Source: Morella rubra (lineage: Eukaryota; Streptophyta; Magnoliopsida; Fagales; Myricaceae). From it: a DNA stretch of 64,000 nucleotides. Of this stretch, positions 36,226 through 46,735 are shown piece after piece. Location of the stretch: contig CM025850.1 of NCBI GenBank assembly GCA_003952965.2, forward strand, positions 13,416,323 to 13,480,322, given 5' to 3'. Each line of letters opens with the position of its first letter. Position 1 is the stretch's first letter. Made by a program: the position numbers and the translations under genes. Below the pieces are notes generated by a model. It saw only the letters and a list, made by a program, of their open reading frames with translations, had not been told where the DNA came from and searched no databases.

Positions 36226-38276
36226 CTAGCACTACAGTCAAAGGAGAGGTCCCCGATGATGGAAGCACACCAGGTTAAACCTCAAGATCGACTTCGGTCT
36301 CAGGCAAATCTGGCCCACTCGAAGCACTGGAGTCCGATAAGACAATCAAAGTTCGGGGGCTCGAAGGAGAGTCAACCAAATCCTCACCACCAGTCTCCGG
36401 GTAGTCCACAACGGGAATTCCAGGCAAATCGGACGTTGGTGTAATGAGTGAACTAGGAAGTAATTAGAGAAACTCTCTGATTACGAGGGCAAAAATACCA
36501 AAATTTATCAATTTGGGAAGAGCAAATGAGAGTGTAAAACCACAGGAACTCTTTCAGAGTTAGTTGGCATTTGAGCCCAAGGTACAGGCCATATAACGGC
36601 GCAACCCATTAGAACTCTCCAAGCGTTGGGGACTATTTAGGTTGGACATAAATGCAGAGATCTCAAAATCTTACGAACACTAAAGAGAAGAGGAAATCTT
36701 ACCCTTGATTTCAATGGAGCCTCAAAGAAGCACATCTCACCCTTGGCTCCCCTGGTGTAAGGCGTCTCCTCGGCCGACAGAAGACGAAAGCAAATCCTTC
36801 TTAGAAAAAGATATTCGACATAGAAGGAGTCGAAATTAGCCTCCTTCATCTGGCTAGGACCCTAATGGCTCTCACGTCTTTCAAGCACCTTAGGAGTTCT
36901 AGCAACAACACTCGAAGACGTTCCGATGTTGGCCATTACGTGAGAGCAAGAAAGCAAGTAGGGAACAGAAGGCAAAGACTTGAGAGAATCAAAGCAAGGG
37001 AGAAAACTTGGAAAACAAGAAAAAGGCGTGAAGGTTGGTAACCCAAAGAGGCAGCCCCAAATAGTGAGAATACAATGACTGGAATACCCTCAATAAAGAC
37101 GCACCGTTTCAAAAGGTCAAAAGGATTCCTCGAGAAGTTTAAAGCAACACCAATTAAACTTTAACTGAATAGTCGCCAGGAATGACAATATCAACAGCAC
37201 GGTTAATTGAAGAACGATATGAGGTCCAGATACGAAAGGTGACATGTCAGAGATTTCCTGAAAATCCTGAAGCAATGCCCATCAAACCACGATCGCATGA
37301 ATCAAAGGCGTTTCTGAGAAAAAGTAACCAAACGCACCAGATTACCGAAATACCCATCATCATGGGAGGTAACCAAGGTGTTTTTCCAGAGGAACGTCGA
37401 GAACATGTCAAAATAAATTCGAAAACAAAGCTATATTGATGCCCCGTACGCGCCCATGAAGGCCACAATCAGATGAACACGTAGGCAATAGCGTCTATAA
37501 AAGGACAAACATACATCCAAAGATGACAAGAAGAGAAAAAGAGAAAAAGAAGACAGAATAAAAAGCAACTTCAGCAAGAATGGGTGAAATCAATCAGCTT
37601 CATACCTTCCTCTTGATATCCTTACCATCATTGCTAGCTACATGGCAAAACGAAATGTCGATGACTGGAAATAATTTAAATTGGCATCTCGCGAGTTCTA
37701 CCATGCGGCCTCTAATGAGTTATCCTACAGACGAATGAATCTAGAGGATTATTCAACTCCATGGCTGCCAACCCTCAACTAGCATAGGGTCAAGCGAAAC
37801 TGCTGAGAAGTTAGGAACCCTCACGAGGTTTTCATGGAAGCAACCCGACACCTTTGCGAAGAAGGAATAACCCTCGTGGCTATTGACAAGCTGAGGGTGT
37901 TAGCTTCAGAGGGACATAAGACAGCCTGCTTCTTTTTGGTGATCCTTTACCATGCTGCTAAGGAGGAAACATTCTGAGCACAAGCTCGAGATATAATCTG
38001 GAGTCTACGAATGCAGCTTGGAAGGAAAGGAATGTGAATGCTGACAAAAATAATGAGAGGATGGTTGACACACCACATTGGATACGCGCGAAATGGTTTT
38101 CCATGTGAAAAATTATGTCCTCTACATAAAAGGCTATAACCCTTCTTTCATGGCGGATTGCGAAAAAAAGGGCCAGAAAAAAAACCATTATAAAACATGC
38201 AACGTAAATTGGGTGTTCAAACACCTTTATGAGTACATGTCAAGGTAATGGCTTGGTCCAAAAACCTGTCTGAAGA
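36226..38276. other. Degenerate gypsy-associated sequence
   Basis: No intact reading frame. The composition is GC-richer than the surroundings and fits decayed retroelement DNA lying between two gypsy pol fragments. I cannot assign LTR borders. A TATAAAA-like word (37,497) after a GC-rich stretch could be a relict LTR promoter. Confidence 0.35.
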
Positions 38277-38588
38277 ATCCAAAGCCACCCTTACAGAATT
38301 CTTATAGACGAATAGTGAGGTTTTCGCTTGGTCACATGAAAATATGCTAGGGATCGATCCCAAGGTCATCACCCATAAGTTGAACATACGGCTCGAAGCC
38401 AAACCAATCATACAATGAAAGAAAAGTTTCGCTCCAGAAAGAAATCAGGCGATCAAAGAAAAAGTCGAAAAATTGATCAAATCCCAATTCATTAGAGAAG
38501 TCAACTATCCCAATTAGTTGGCAAAGGTAGTCATGGTAAAGAAAGTAAACGGAAAATGATGAATGTACGTGGATTATATCGACTTGAA
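38277..38588 (+). pseudogene. Ty3/gypsy pol fragment (start of RT)
   Basis: Plus-strand fragment with several stop codons. It shows EVFAWSHENMLGIDPKVITHKLN, then KEKVEKLIKSQFIREVNYPN and the approach to VDYIDL, the region just before and into the reverse-transcriptase fingers. The similarity ends at the 'DL' codons, where the right promoter arm begins (38,583). Its orientation is opposite to the RNase H fragment at 35.8-36.2 kb. Confidence 0.75.
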
Positions 38589-39907
38589 GTGACAGATGGA
38601 GCTCATGGTAGTACTGAATATTTGGTGAGGTGATATTTGTGTCCAAATATTAGCTGTTTCAAAATTTTAATTTTATAAGTTAATTATAAAATAATTTTTT
38701 ATTTTAATAAATATAAAATTTTATTTAAATTTTTTTCTCACTTTTCATTAATTTTTATAAAAAATTTTATTTTTAAATATTTTTTAATTTTAATAAAATA
38801 ATTATAAAATAATCTCTCCCGAATAAACCATCCTCCTGTAAAATATTTTTCTGTCAGCAGATTAGACGTGGCCCACTGCTCAGATAGACATTTAACGGCC
38901 ATACGACAGTAGCATCTAACGTGGCGGTGTCGCAGAGAGAAAAACCTAAGTTGTGTATCTGGAAACAAATCCACAATTCACTTATTGGGCCCTCTACTGC
39001 TGAATTCCTTTCCTCTTTTTGCCGTGATTAACCAAGAAAACGAAAAAAGACATCCACAAAAGCCTTCACCCCAGGTGCGTATACAGATACAGGAGGCTCA
39101 CAGAACTACAGAAGAAGGCACAGCCTTCTCTCTTCTCTTCTCGCGGGGCTTAGGATTTTTCTTCTCTCTAATTCCTCGGTAAGATTCTGTCTATGTAAAT
39201 TACGTTAATTTAGCTTTATCTTCGTCCTCCAAAACTTTCCGCGATTAATGACAGATATTGTTCGTTTTTCTTTTTATCTCTTTTTTTTTTTTTCGTAAGC
39301 AAATACTCCACTGAATAAACCCCTGGGAAAACCTTTTTGTATCTGTCAAACTCTCTACGTTCTTTGGCAAAGCATCCTGTTCAGAAGTTGGTCATTCACG
39401 GTTTATCTACCTTCTTTATCTGTGTATAACCGAATTACTTCGTCCGTTGCTTTTGAAGAGGAAAAGAAAGATCTTTTCTTTGTTAATTTCTTCCGCAATG
39501 TTTGTGGGAGAATTTTGTTTGGGAAGTTCTTGATCGAGAAAAAATCTTCCGAATTTTTTGAGTTTTTTAAAAGTTCTCATGTATCTTATGTCTGCCGCTG
39601 ATGTAGTCGCTTTATTTTCCCTCTCTGATTTCTGATATTATTTTTAGTTTTTGGCAGAGTTCGATCTGGTATTGTAGATGGTACATTGGATTCTCCGTGT
39701 TAGTGAGTAGGCACGCAATTTAGAAAATATGGTCATGATAGAGTTATTTTATGAACGTTTTTGTGTATTTTCAACTTGTTCCTGTGTGCAGCTTGGTTTG
39801 TTTTGGTGCCTAGTATTATAAATGGGTTACTCATCACAATTCGTGGAGCTTGAATTCGCCCCCAAAGATTTTGTAGACAGTTGAAAACTATATGAAAATG
39901 TGTGCTT
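38583..39907 (+). repeat. Right arm of inverted promoter/5'UTR duplication
   Basis: About 1,325 bp, inverted copy of 29,469-30,802. It places the same site II words (GGCCCA at 38,870-38,875; TGGGCC at 38,986-38,991), the same ATG-less leader and the same donor (GT at 39,179-39,180) in front of the KH gene. Mismatches and small indels are scattered and few. The left edge (CTTGAAGT) overlaps by about 6 bp with gypsy sequence, a microhomology at the junction. The right edge is about 70 bp before the KH gene's first coding exon. Confidence 0.85.
38860..39178 (+). promoter_or_regulatory. Promoter and 5'UTR exon for the KH gene
   Basis: Duplicate of the LSM-like gene's upstream block. The leader lacks ATG codons and ends at a consensus donor (CCTCG, then GTAAGATT). 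Splicing to the acceptor TTCCGTTGCAG at 39,979 would make a ~800-nt 5'UTR intron and join the leader to the coding exon 26 nt before the ATG. Confidence 0.5.
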
Positions 39908-40005
39908 GTAATTGTGGATCTATTAAGCTTGAACTTATATTGTATTTGTGGATATAGTAAGCTTGAACTTCCGTTGCAGTTTTAGGAGCTATTTAATTGA
40001 ATAGA

Positions 40006-43000
40006 ATGGGTGAGACTGGAAAGAGGTCTCGTTCCCAGAGGGAGCACAATGGAGACAACAAGAATCATAAGAGACGAATGAATGACAAAGATGACAAAGG
40101 TAATGATGAACTGGTTGTTTATCGGATCTTATGCCCAGATGGGGTTATTGGGAGTGTCATCGGTAAAAGTGGGAAAGTTATAAATTCGATAAGGCAAGAG
40201 ACACGGGCAAAAGTCAAGGTTGTGGATCCATATCCGGGTGCTAAGGATCGTGTCATAACGATCTACAGCTATGTTAAGGACAAGGAGGAGGTTGAGGTTG
40301 ATGATGAGTTCAGTGAAAGGGAACCTTTATGTGGTGCTCAGGATGCTCTTCTCAAAGTTCATGCTGCAATTGCAAATGCTGTTGCTACTGTGGGAGATTC
40401 TGACAAGAAGCGGAGGGATAAGGAGGAATGTCAAATTCTCGTTCCATCCAGCCAGTCTGCAAATATCATTGGTAAGGCTGGGGCCACAATAAAGAGACTG
40501 AGAAGCAAGACGAGGACGAACATTAAGGTCACGGCCAAGGATGCCACAGACCCGACTCACTCATGCGCGTTGGACTTCGACAATTTTGTCCTGGTTAGTA
40601 TTTAATATAGCTGAAGCCAATTGCTTTCTGAATTCTTATTTGAAATGTGTAATAGATCATTCAGATGACAGAATGTTTTCCTGGTTGGTATCTACTACGG
40701 AACAGTCATTTATTGTCTTTTTTTTCTTTCTGTAACACATCAAAGTCTAGTTCTGCTAGTTGGAATCATATGCATTAATAACATAAAGATTAAAGCCCTT
40801 TATCCTTGTTTTTCCGTCTGATTTCACTTTCATCTTTGAGAAGTTCTTTTCCAGTAAGTTTAGTGCTTGTAATTATTCTCTTAAACGTGTATAGATCAGC
40901 GGTGAGTCAGAGGCTGTGAAGAAAGCACTGTTTGCAATTTCCTCAATTATGTACAAGTTCACTCCTAGAGAGGAGATTCCTCTTGAGACCACTGTACCAG
41001 AAGCACCTCCAAGCATTATCATCCCATCAGATGTCCCTATTTATCCACCAGGTGGACTATATCCAAGTGCAGATCCTATGGTTAGTTCTAGATCTGTTCC
41101 TCCAATCATAGGTTCTACAAATGTACAAGATCTGCAGGGTTATGCAGACGCAGGGAATCCATGGTCACTTTATCCATCTGCCCTTCCAGTGGTGTCTGGG
41201 TTCAGCGGTGCCTCGCGATCTGAGGAGTTAGTTGTAAGAGTACTGTGTCCTTTTGACAAGATTGGGCGTGTCATTGGCAAAGGAGGTGGTACTATTAAAA
41301 GCATAAGGCAGGCTAGTGGTGCTCGTGTTGAGGTTGATGATACCAAGGAGGATCGTGATGAATGTATCATCACAGTTACAGCAACAGAGGTATGGTTCTG
41401 CTTCCTGGCCTCTCTGTTGTACTTTGATTCATTCTCTGAAAGCCTCAAACTTGATGGGGCCTGGCATCATCCACTTCCCTGTAAATTTCTCTGGTTTGGT
41501 TTTGTTTCTCTTTAGAAATCTCATTGCAGATATGCGTCTTTTTTCCCATTTTGTGCTTGATTGCTCTGTTGATGATTGGTGATAAACGAAGTTTTGTATG
41601 TTTTGATACCAATTCTATGGTTAATTTGTCAAAAGAATTTTTTGCCAGTTTTCTATATCAGTTATACCTTGTAGAGGGCAGGCACTCGTTTCTTTTTCTC
41701 CCCTCTTTTAAACTTAATTTGAAAAAATACAAATTGGCTATCCACTATATTGTATATTTGCCTAATATATATGCATTATTATTCTTCTGAGTTCTTGTCA
41801 GTTTGATGTTTGGATTATTGTTGAATTACATCCAATCTGCTTGGACCATGTACTCCAGTGGGATTCCTCTACTATTACTTCATGAACATCTTGGATTTCC
41901 ATTGTTTGACAGTCACCGGATGATCTGAAATCAATGGCTGTTGAAGCTGTTCTATTGCTGCAAGGGAAGATTAATGATGAAGATGAGGACACTGTTGCTA
42001 TTAGACTCCTTGTTCCGTCTAAGGTCATTGGGTGTATTATTGGAAAAAGTGGCTCAATTATAAATGAGATCCGTAAGAGAACTAAAGCTGATGTCCGCAT
42101 CTCAAAAGGTGATAAGCCTAGGTGTGCTGATGTAAACGATGAACTTGTTGAGGTTTGTTTTATCGTACTTCTGTTAGTGTGGTGTTCTAATATTTCTTAT
42201 TCGTGTGCCATTTTCATATTGAAGTAGTGTTTGTTAATTAGGTGCTTGGAGAAGTTGGAAATGTTAGAGATGCAATTATCCAGATTGTTTTAAGGCTCCG
42301 TGATGATGTCCTGAAAGATAGGGATGATGGCCATAACCCTACTATTGCTGCTGATTCCCTATTCTCTGCTGGCACTGGTCTTTCACTTCAATCTGTCTTG
42401 CCTTCTGTTCCCCCTATTACTTCTTTGGGATATGATCAGAGGGTTGAAAATGGAAGTAACTTGAGCATGATTTCTTCAAGCAGCCTCTATGGATATGGAT
42501 CTATGTCGGTATGTTGATGCTGTTCCTTTTTGTCTCTCATATCCCCACTGCCACTATTCATCATCAGCATAACTTCATTCGTCATTTTTTTTTTTTTGAT
42601 AAGTAACTTCATTTGTCATTGTTATTGCCAGTAATGATGAACTGTACAATTTGCTTGTTGCTCATACAGGGGTTTAGGCTTAGTCAATTATTGGAGGGAG
42701 AGTTAGTATACCATCTTCCTAAAATGATGTGTATTTTCTGACAGATGACTTGCTCTAATCACTTTTTTGCTCTTCACAGTACATTGACTGCTGTGATATA
42801 GCTATCTACGAGAAAATTCGGGTTCCTGCACTTTGTTGCAAAAGCTACAAACTTCTCAAAAAACTTACTCGCATAATTTTAGTACTTTTCCATATGCTTT
42901 GCCTATTTTTCTGTCTGATATAATGTGCCATAATTTGCTGGTCTATATATCCAACACCCGCCCCTCTTCTTTTCTCTTTGTTAAAAAGCCTAAAAAACTA

Positions 43001-45502
43001 TTATGTCGTTCTCTATCTAGTAGGTGCTTCTGATGCTGTCATAGTTACCATCAAAGTCATATTTGTCATTGTGGCCACCTAGATCTTTCTAAGCGACTTT
43101 AGAGCTTGTTTGATATCAAGAGAATTGACTGCTTGGTTCCCTCAAATTTTCATCTCATTTTGCAATGTGCCCCCTTCGGTTTCGTTAAACTCATGTCACA
43201 TGGCCTATTTTTTCTCTATCTTAACGGTCAAAGCTTAACAGAAGGTCCATGTTGCCAAAAAGGTGGTAGTTTAGGTGATCAATTGGCAATATCAGTTGTT
43301 TGGTGGTTACGTTGCAAATGGAGTGTTAATTTGAGGAGCTTAAGCATTCTATGTTTGAGTAGACTGTGAAATCGCCAACATAGTAAAAGGGCATGAGTTA
43401 TGAAGGCACTTGTGATGGGTCAGTCCTGCATCTGGTTTATACTGCTTTTATTTTGAACTCGTATTGTCTTGAACACCGTGATTGATGAGTGGGTGGGTTA
43501 GGTGCACCTCTTGCCCAGTGGGAAGTAACCTTTTGCCCTGTGAAAAACTAACTAATGTGGCTCTTGTTAGTGTGTATTTCTTATTCGCCTAAGTGGACAA
43601 ATTTCTTCTTCCTTTTTTTAGCATTCATTTTGCCTTTTCTTCTTTTGATAGATTGGCGAAAATGGCTACGGATCCATTCCTACATATTCGTCCAAGCTCT
43701 ACGGAGGGTTAGTGTATAATCTGTATAACAATCTTTTAGACTTGGTTTCATTTATTATGTTACCATATTATTTTTGTATGATCCGATCCTGAAGACTGTC
43801 CTGAAGAGTGTACTTTGGTTTCTAGAGATTCTATTTTGCTTTGCTTGTTGAACTCGATGACTGAATGCAGGTTGCCGACCCCTTCAACGCTTGAAATTTT
43901 GGTCCCTGCTAATGCAGTTGGTAAAGTGATGGGTAAAGGAGGAGCAAATATAGCCAACATTAGGAAGGTTGGTTCATCTTCTTGTATAAGATGTACATTA
44001 CTGTCTGTTACTAAAGCATACTTGCATCAATATAAGGAAATCTGAAGCGTTATGGTCCAATGTCTATTCTCTTGGTTTTTTATAGCTTGGTAAAGAATAT
44101 AACATTTTGCTTTCAAATCTTGCTTGGCCTTTCTCAAAGTTGCCGTATTTGGAATTTTGATTTCCTACTTCATAAAGTGGAGTTTTAGAGTTGTTGCCAT
44201 GGGGACAACTTCTATTTCTTTCAACTCTCTTTCTTTTAAGAACAAATCATACTTATATGTTAATGCAAAGTAGAGTGATAATTTGTGCATGACATGTAGT
44301 TATTAGACTTAGTGCATGGGAGATTATATGATAAAAACTATAGGTGGCATTTGGTTCGTGTTGTTTTTCAATTTTCTTAACTTTCTATTAGGATTCCCGT
44401 GTATTTCCTTGTTTTGTTACAACTAGCTTATTAGAATCTAGATGCCCATGGGCATCCAGAGATTGGCAGACCCCTTGATTTATGGGAATATGGATTCTCT
44501 AAAACCTTCTGGGCTTGGGGAAATAAAAAAAGAATCTTGATGCCCATGGGCATCCAGAGATTGACAGACCCCTTGGTTTATGGGAATATGGATGCTCTAA
44601 AACCTTCTGGGCTTGGAAATTGACTTTTGGTTGAAGGACAGTATTGACTCAATATTCTCTTTTCCTCTTTTTCTCTTTAATTGTTTGATCAATACTCTCT
44701 CTCCCTCACCTCTGTTGATGCCAAGAACCACCTGCAGCTAATTCACCGACTAGTTGCCCTGTCCCTGCTTAGATCATTTTGTTCCCTCTTAGTTTTGATG
44801 GATGCTTTTTGTCTTTTGTATTATTCAGTTTTGTTTTACGATAATCAAGATGGCCCCTCTGCATTGTAGCCTTGGAGGCCTCAGTTTCACCATGGTGACC
44901 AGGAGAATATTTCTGTCGACTTGAAGTAGCTCATCATGCCCAACTTTCTAGCCTTTTCTGGGATAAAATACCCTTTTCATCCAATTTCCTAGATGTTTGT
45001 GGATGCATGAGACCATTCTTTTGTTTCAGCTGTTTTTCAATCAGAGTTTGGAGAAATTTTTTATTGTTTCCATTAGTTTTGGTTCATCTAAACTCTTTTT
45101 GTTTCCATTAGTTTTTGTTCATAGACCTATATTCTTTCACCCCATTTCCTGGTTTTAGTTGCACAAAAAAAAAATTGTGACATATAATTTACCAAATGTC
45201 TTATGCTTTGTTGTTTCCCTAATTCAGATCTTTCATTAATGTTTAATAATTTATGCATTTATTTTTCAATTTCTTAGAAATTTGTGGTGGAACATTACAC
45301 ATAGCTCACATTGATATGTTAACCAATTTGCTGGATTGAACCACATGCTGAGTCTTTGTTTTCCTTCCAGATATCAGGTGCAATGATAGAGATTTCTGAT
45401 TCAAAATCTTCTCGGGGTGATCGTATTGCTCATATATCAGGCACACCCGAACAAAAGCGTTCTGCCGAAAACTTGATTCAGGCATTTATAATGGCCACCT
45501 GA
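40006..45502 (+). CDS. Five-KH-domain RNA-binding protein (At4g18375-like)
   Basis: Seven coding exons join in frame: 40006-40593, 40895-41389, 41913-42152, 42242-42508, 43652-43707, 43871-43967, 45371-45502; 624 codons. Start ATG at 40,006 (MGETGKRSRSQRE); the frame continues upstream only by non-ATG codons. Five KH folds carry a GxxG loop: GKSG 53-56, GKAG 156-159, GKGG 324-327, GKSG 405-408, GKGG 570-573. The basic N-terminus (5-32) could be a nuclear signal. It matches the plant PCBP-like group including At4g18375 and HEN4, single-strand RNA binders in nuclear mRNA processing; the specific targets of this member are unknown. The last KH domain is split by a 1.4-kb intron. The 5' exon probably comes from a duplicated promoter. 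Confidence 0.93.
42586..42604 (-). mobile_element. Tail-only LINE insertion in KH intron 4
   Basis: A T-run plus GATAAGT (minus strand: ACTTATC then A-run) lies between near-identical direct repeats AACTTCATTCGTCATT (42,571-42,586) and AACTTCATTTGTCATT (42,605-42,620). It looks like a maximally 5'-truncated LINE copy: target duplication plus only the last bases and poly(A). Confidence 0.7.
44434..44618 (+). repeat. Tandem ~98-bp duplication in KH intron 6
   Basis: Unit 44,434-44,531 is repeated at 44,532-44,618. Both contain GATGCCCATGGGCATCCAGAG and end in CCTTCTGGGCTTGG, with only a few substitutions. Confidence 0.85.
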
Positions 45503-46570
45503 GTTTTGAAGGTGTTTCTAGATAGAAGGTGAATAGTTAAAATCTTGGAATTTTCACCCTCATGGCTCCTGCCCTTAGTTCTTCTAGGTTTGGCTCTGGA
45601 GAGGGCTTCTTTTCTAGGCTTCTTCAACTGGAATACTCCTGTTCTTCCGTAGCAATGCCTATCAAGTTCTTGCATGAAGATTCGCTGTTGGCTTTATGTT
45701 TCGTGCTATAGGTTTCCTTCGTTGTCACTTCCTCTATCCTTAATCCGGAATATCCTAGAACTTGTAGGATCTTTCTTTCCTTCCGTGTGATTTTGTCTGG
45801 CGATGTCTTTGACGAATGTGGAGTCGATCTTATTTCCAATTCTGTCATACTCTATAAATTTATGTTCATGTCAAAAAATAGTTTCAGGAATGAGGATACT
45901 TGTCGAACTTTTAGTATATGTGTTATTTTCCTGGAAATTCAATCTTTCTCTCAGATTCTTGCTAGAAGAATCTCTTCTTCCAATGACGTAAGTGCAGCGC
46001 GGTTGGTGACGCTATCTTCCATCTCTATACTCTTTGGTTTAGATTTGTGGCACTGTGCGGAGAGACGGAAATAATTTTCTGCAATTAAATGAGCTCTCCC
46101 TCCGCTCTCAAAAAAAGAAAAGAAAAAAAAGGAAGAGTTTTCTCTCTCTGCAGTAATTCTATCTTGTGCCTTATTCTAGATGTCAAGAGTTTGTTGCAAA
46201 ACTAGATCATGGAAATTGTTTCTCAAGTATATATTGGTTCTAGGCTTTTAGCTTAATACACTGTTATATGCACTGTGGTACATTTCACGTCCCCTATCAG
46301 ACCATTCAGCATATGATCTGTATCTGGAAGGCATATAGGGTTTAATTTTGCAAAAATCTATATCCTCAACAGTAAATCATTCGCTTCTTAGTCTACTGTT
46401 GATACAAATCATGATACCACACTTATTAGTCACTGTGGTCACTCTCTTTACTCCATTCTTAAGCTCTCGTTTGTCCTGACTATAGGAATAGATGTCCAGT
46501 TGAAGCAGCTATACGATATGATGTTACCAGCCCTATCAGTAAACACAAGTGACAATGTCACTGTCCCATC
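45503..46570 (+). other. KH gene 3' flank with dispersed repeat
   Basis: 45,503 onward is the KH 3'UTR side. The segment about 45,815-45,960 resembles 57,390-57,500, downstream of the OAT gene (shared CGAATGTGGAGTC, CTCTATAAATTTATGTTCATGTCA-type and TTATTTTCC words). A poly(A)-rich stretch is at 46,109-46,131. No other gene seen. Confidence 0.35.
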
Positions 46571-46589
46571 TGACTGTGAAATGTTGAAT

Positions 46590-46735
46590 ATCGCCACTGA
46601 GCCTCTGGCTCAAGTAGTACCCCTTCCCTTTAGGGAAGGGAAGCGCAGGGGTTCGATTCCCTTCACCTACAGGCTTTATCCTGCTTTCCAAACAATTATC
46701 TCGGAGAGAAAAAAAAAAAAAAAGAAGAGGAAGTT
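46590..46735 (+). mobile_element. tRNA-derived SINE-like copy
   Basis: GCCTCTGGCTCAAGTAGTA (A-box region), a GGGAAGGGAAG arm, and GGGGTTCGATTCCCTTC (B box matching GGTTCGANNCC) are followed by ~35 bp and an A-rich tail (46,708-46,735). The head is too divergent from a tRNA clover-leaf to call a tRNA gene. No target duplication found. Confidence 0.5.

Noticed and set aside
46605..46675. Candidate tRNA gene
   Set aside because: A good B box is present but acceptor and anticodon arms do not pair, and an A-rich tail follows; better explained as a SINE-like copy.
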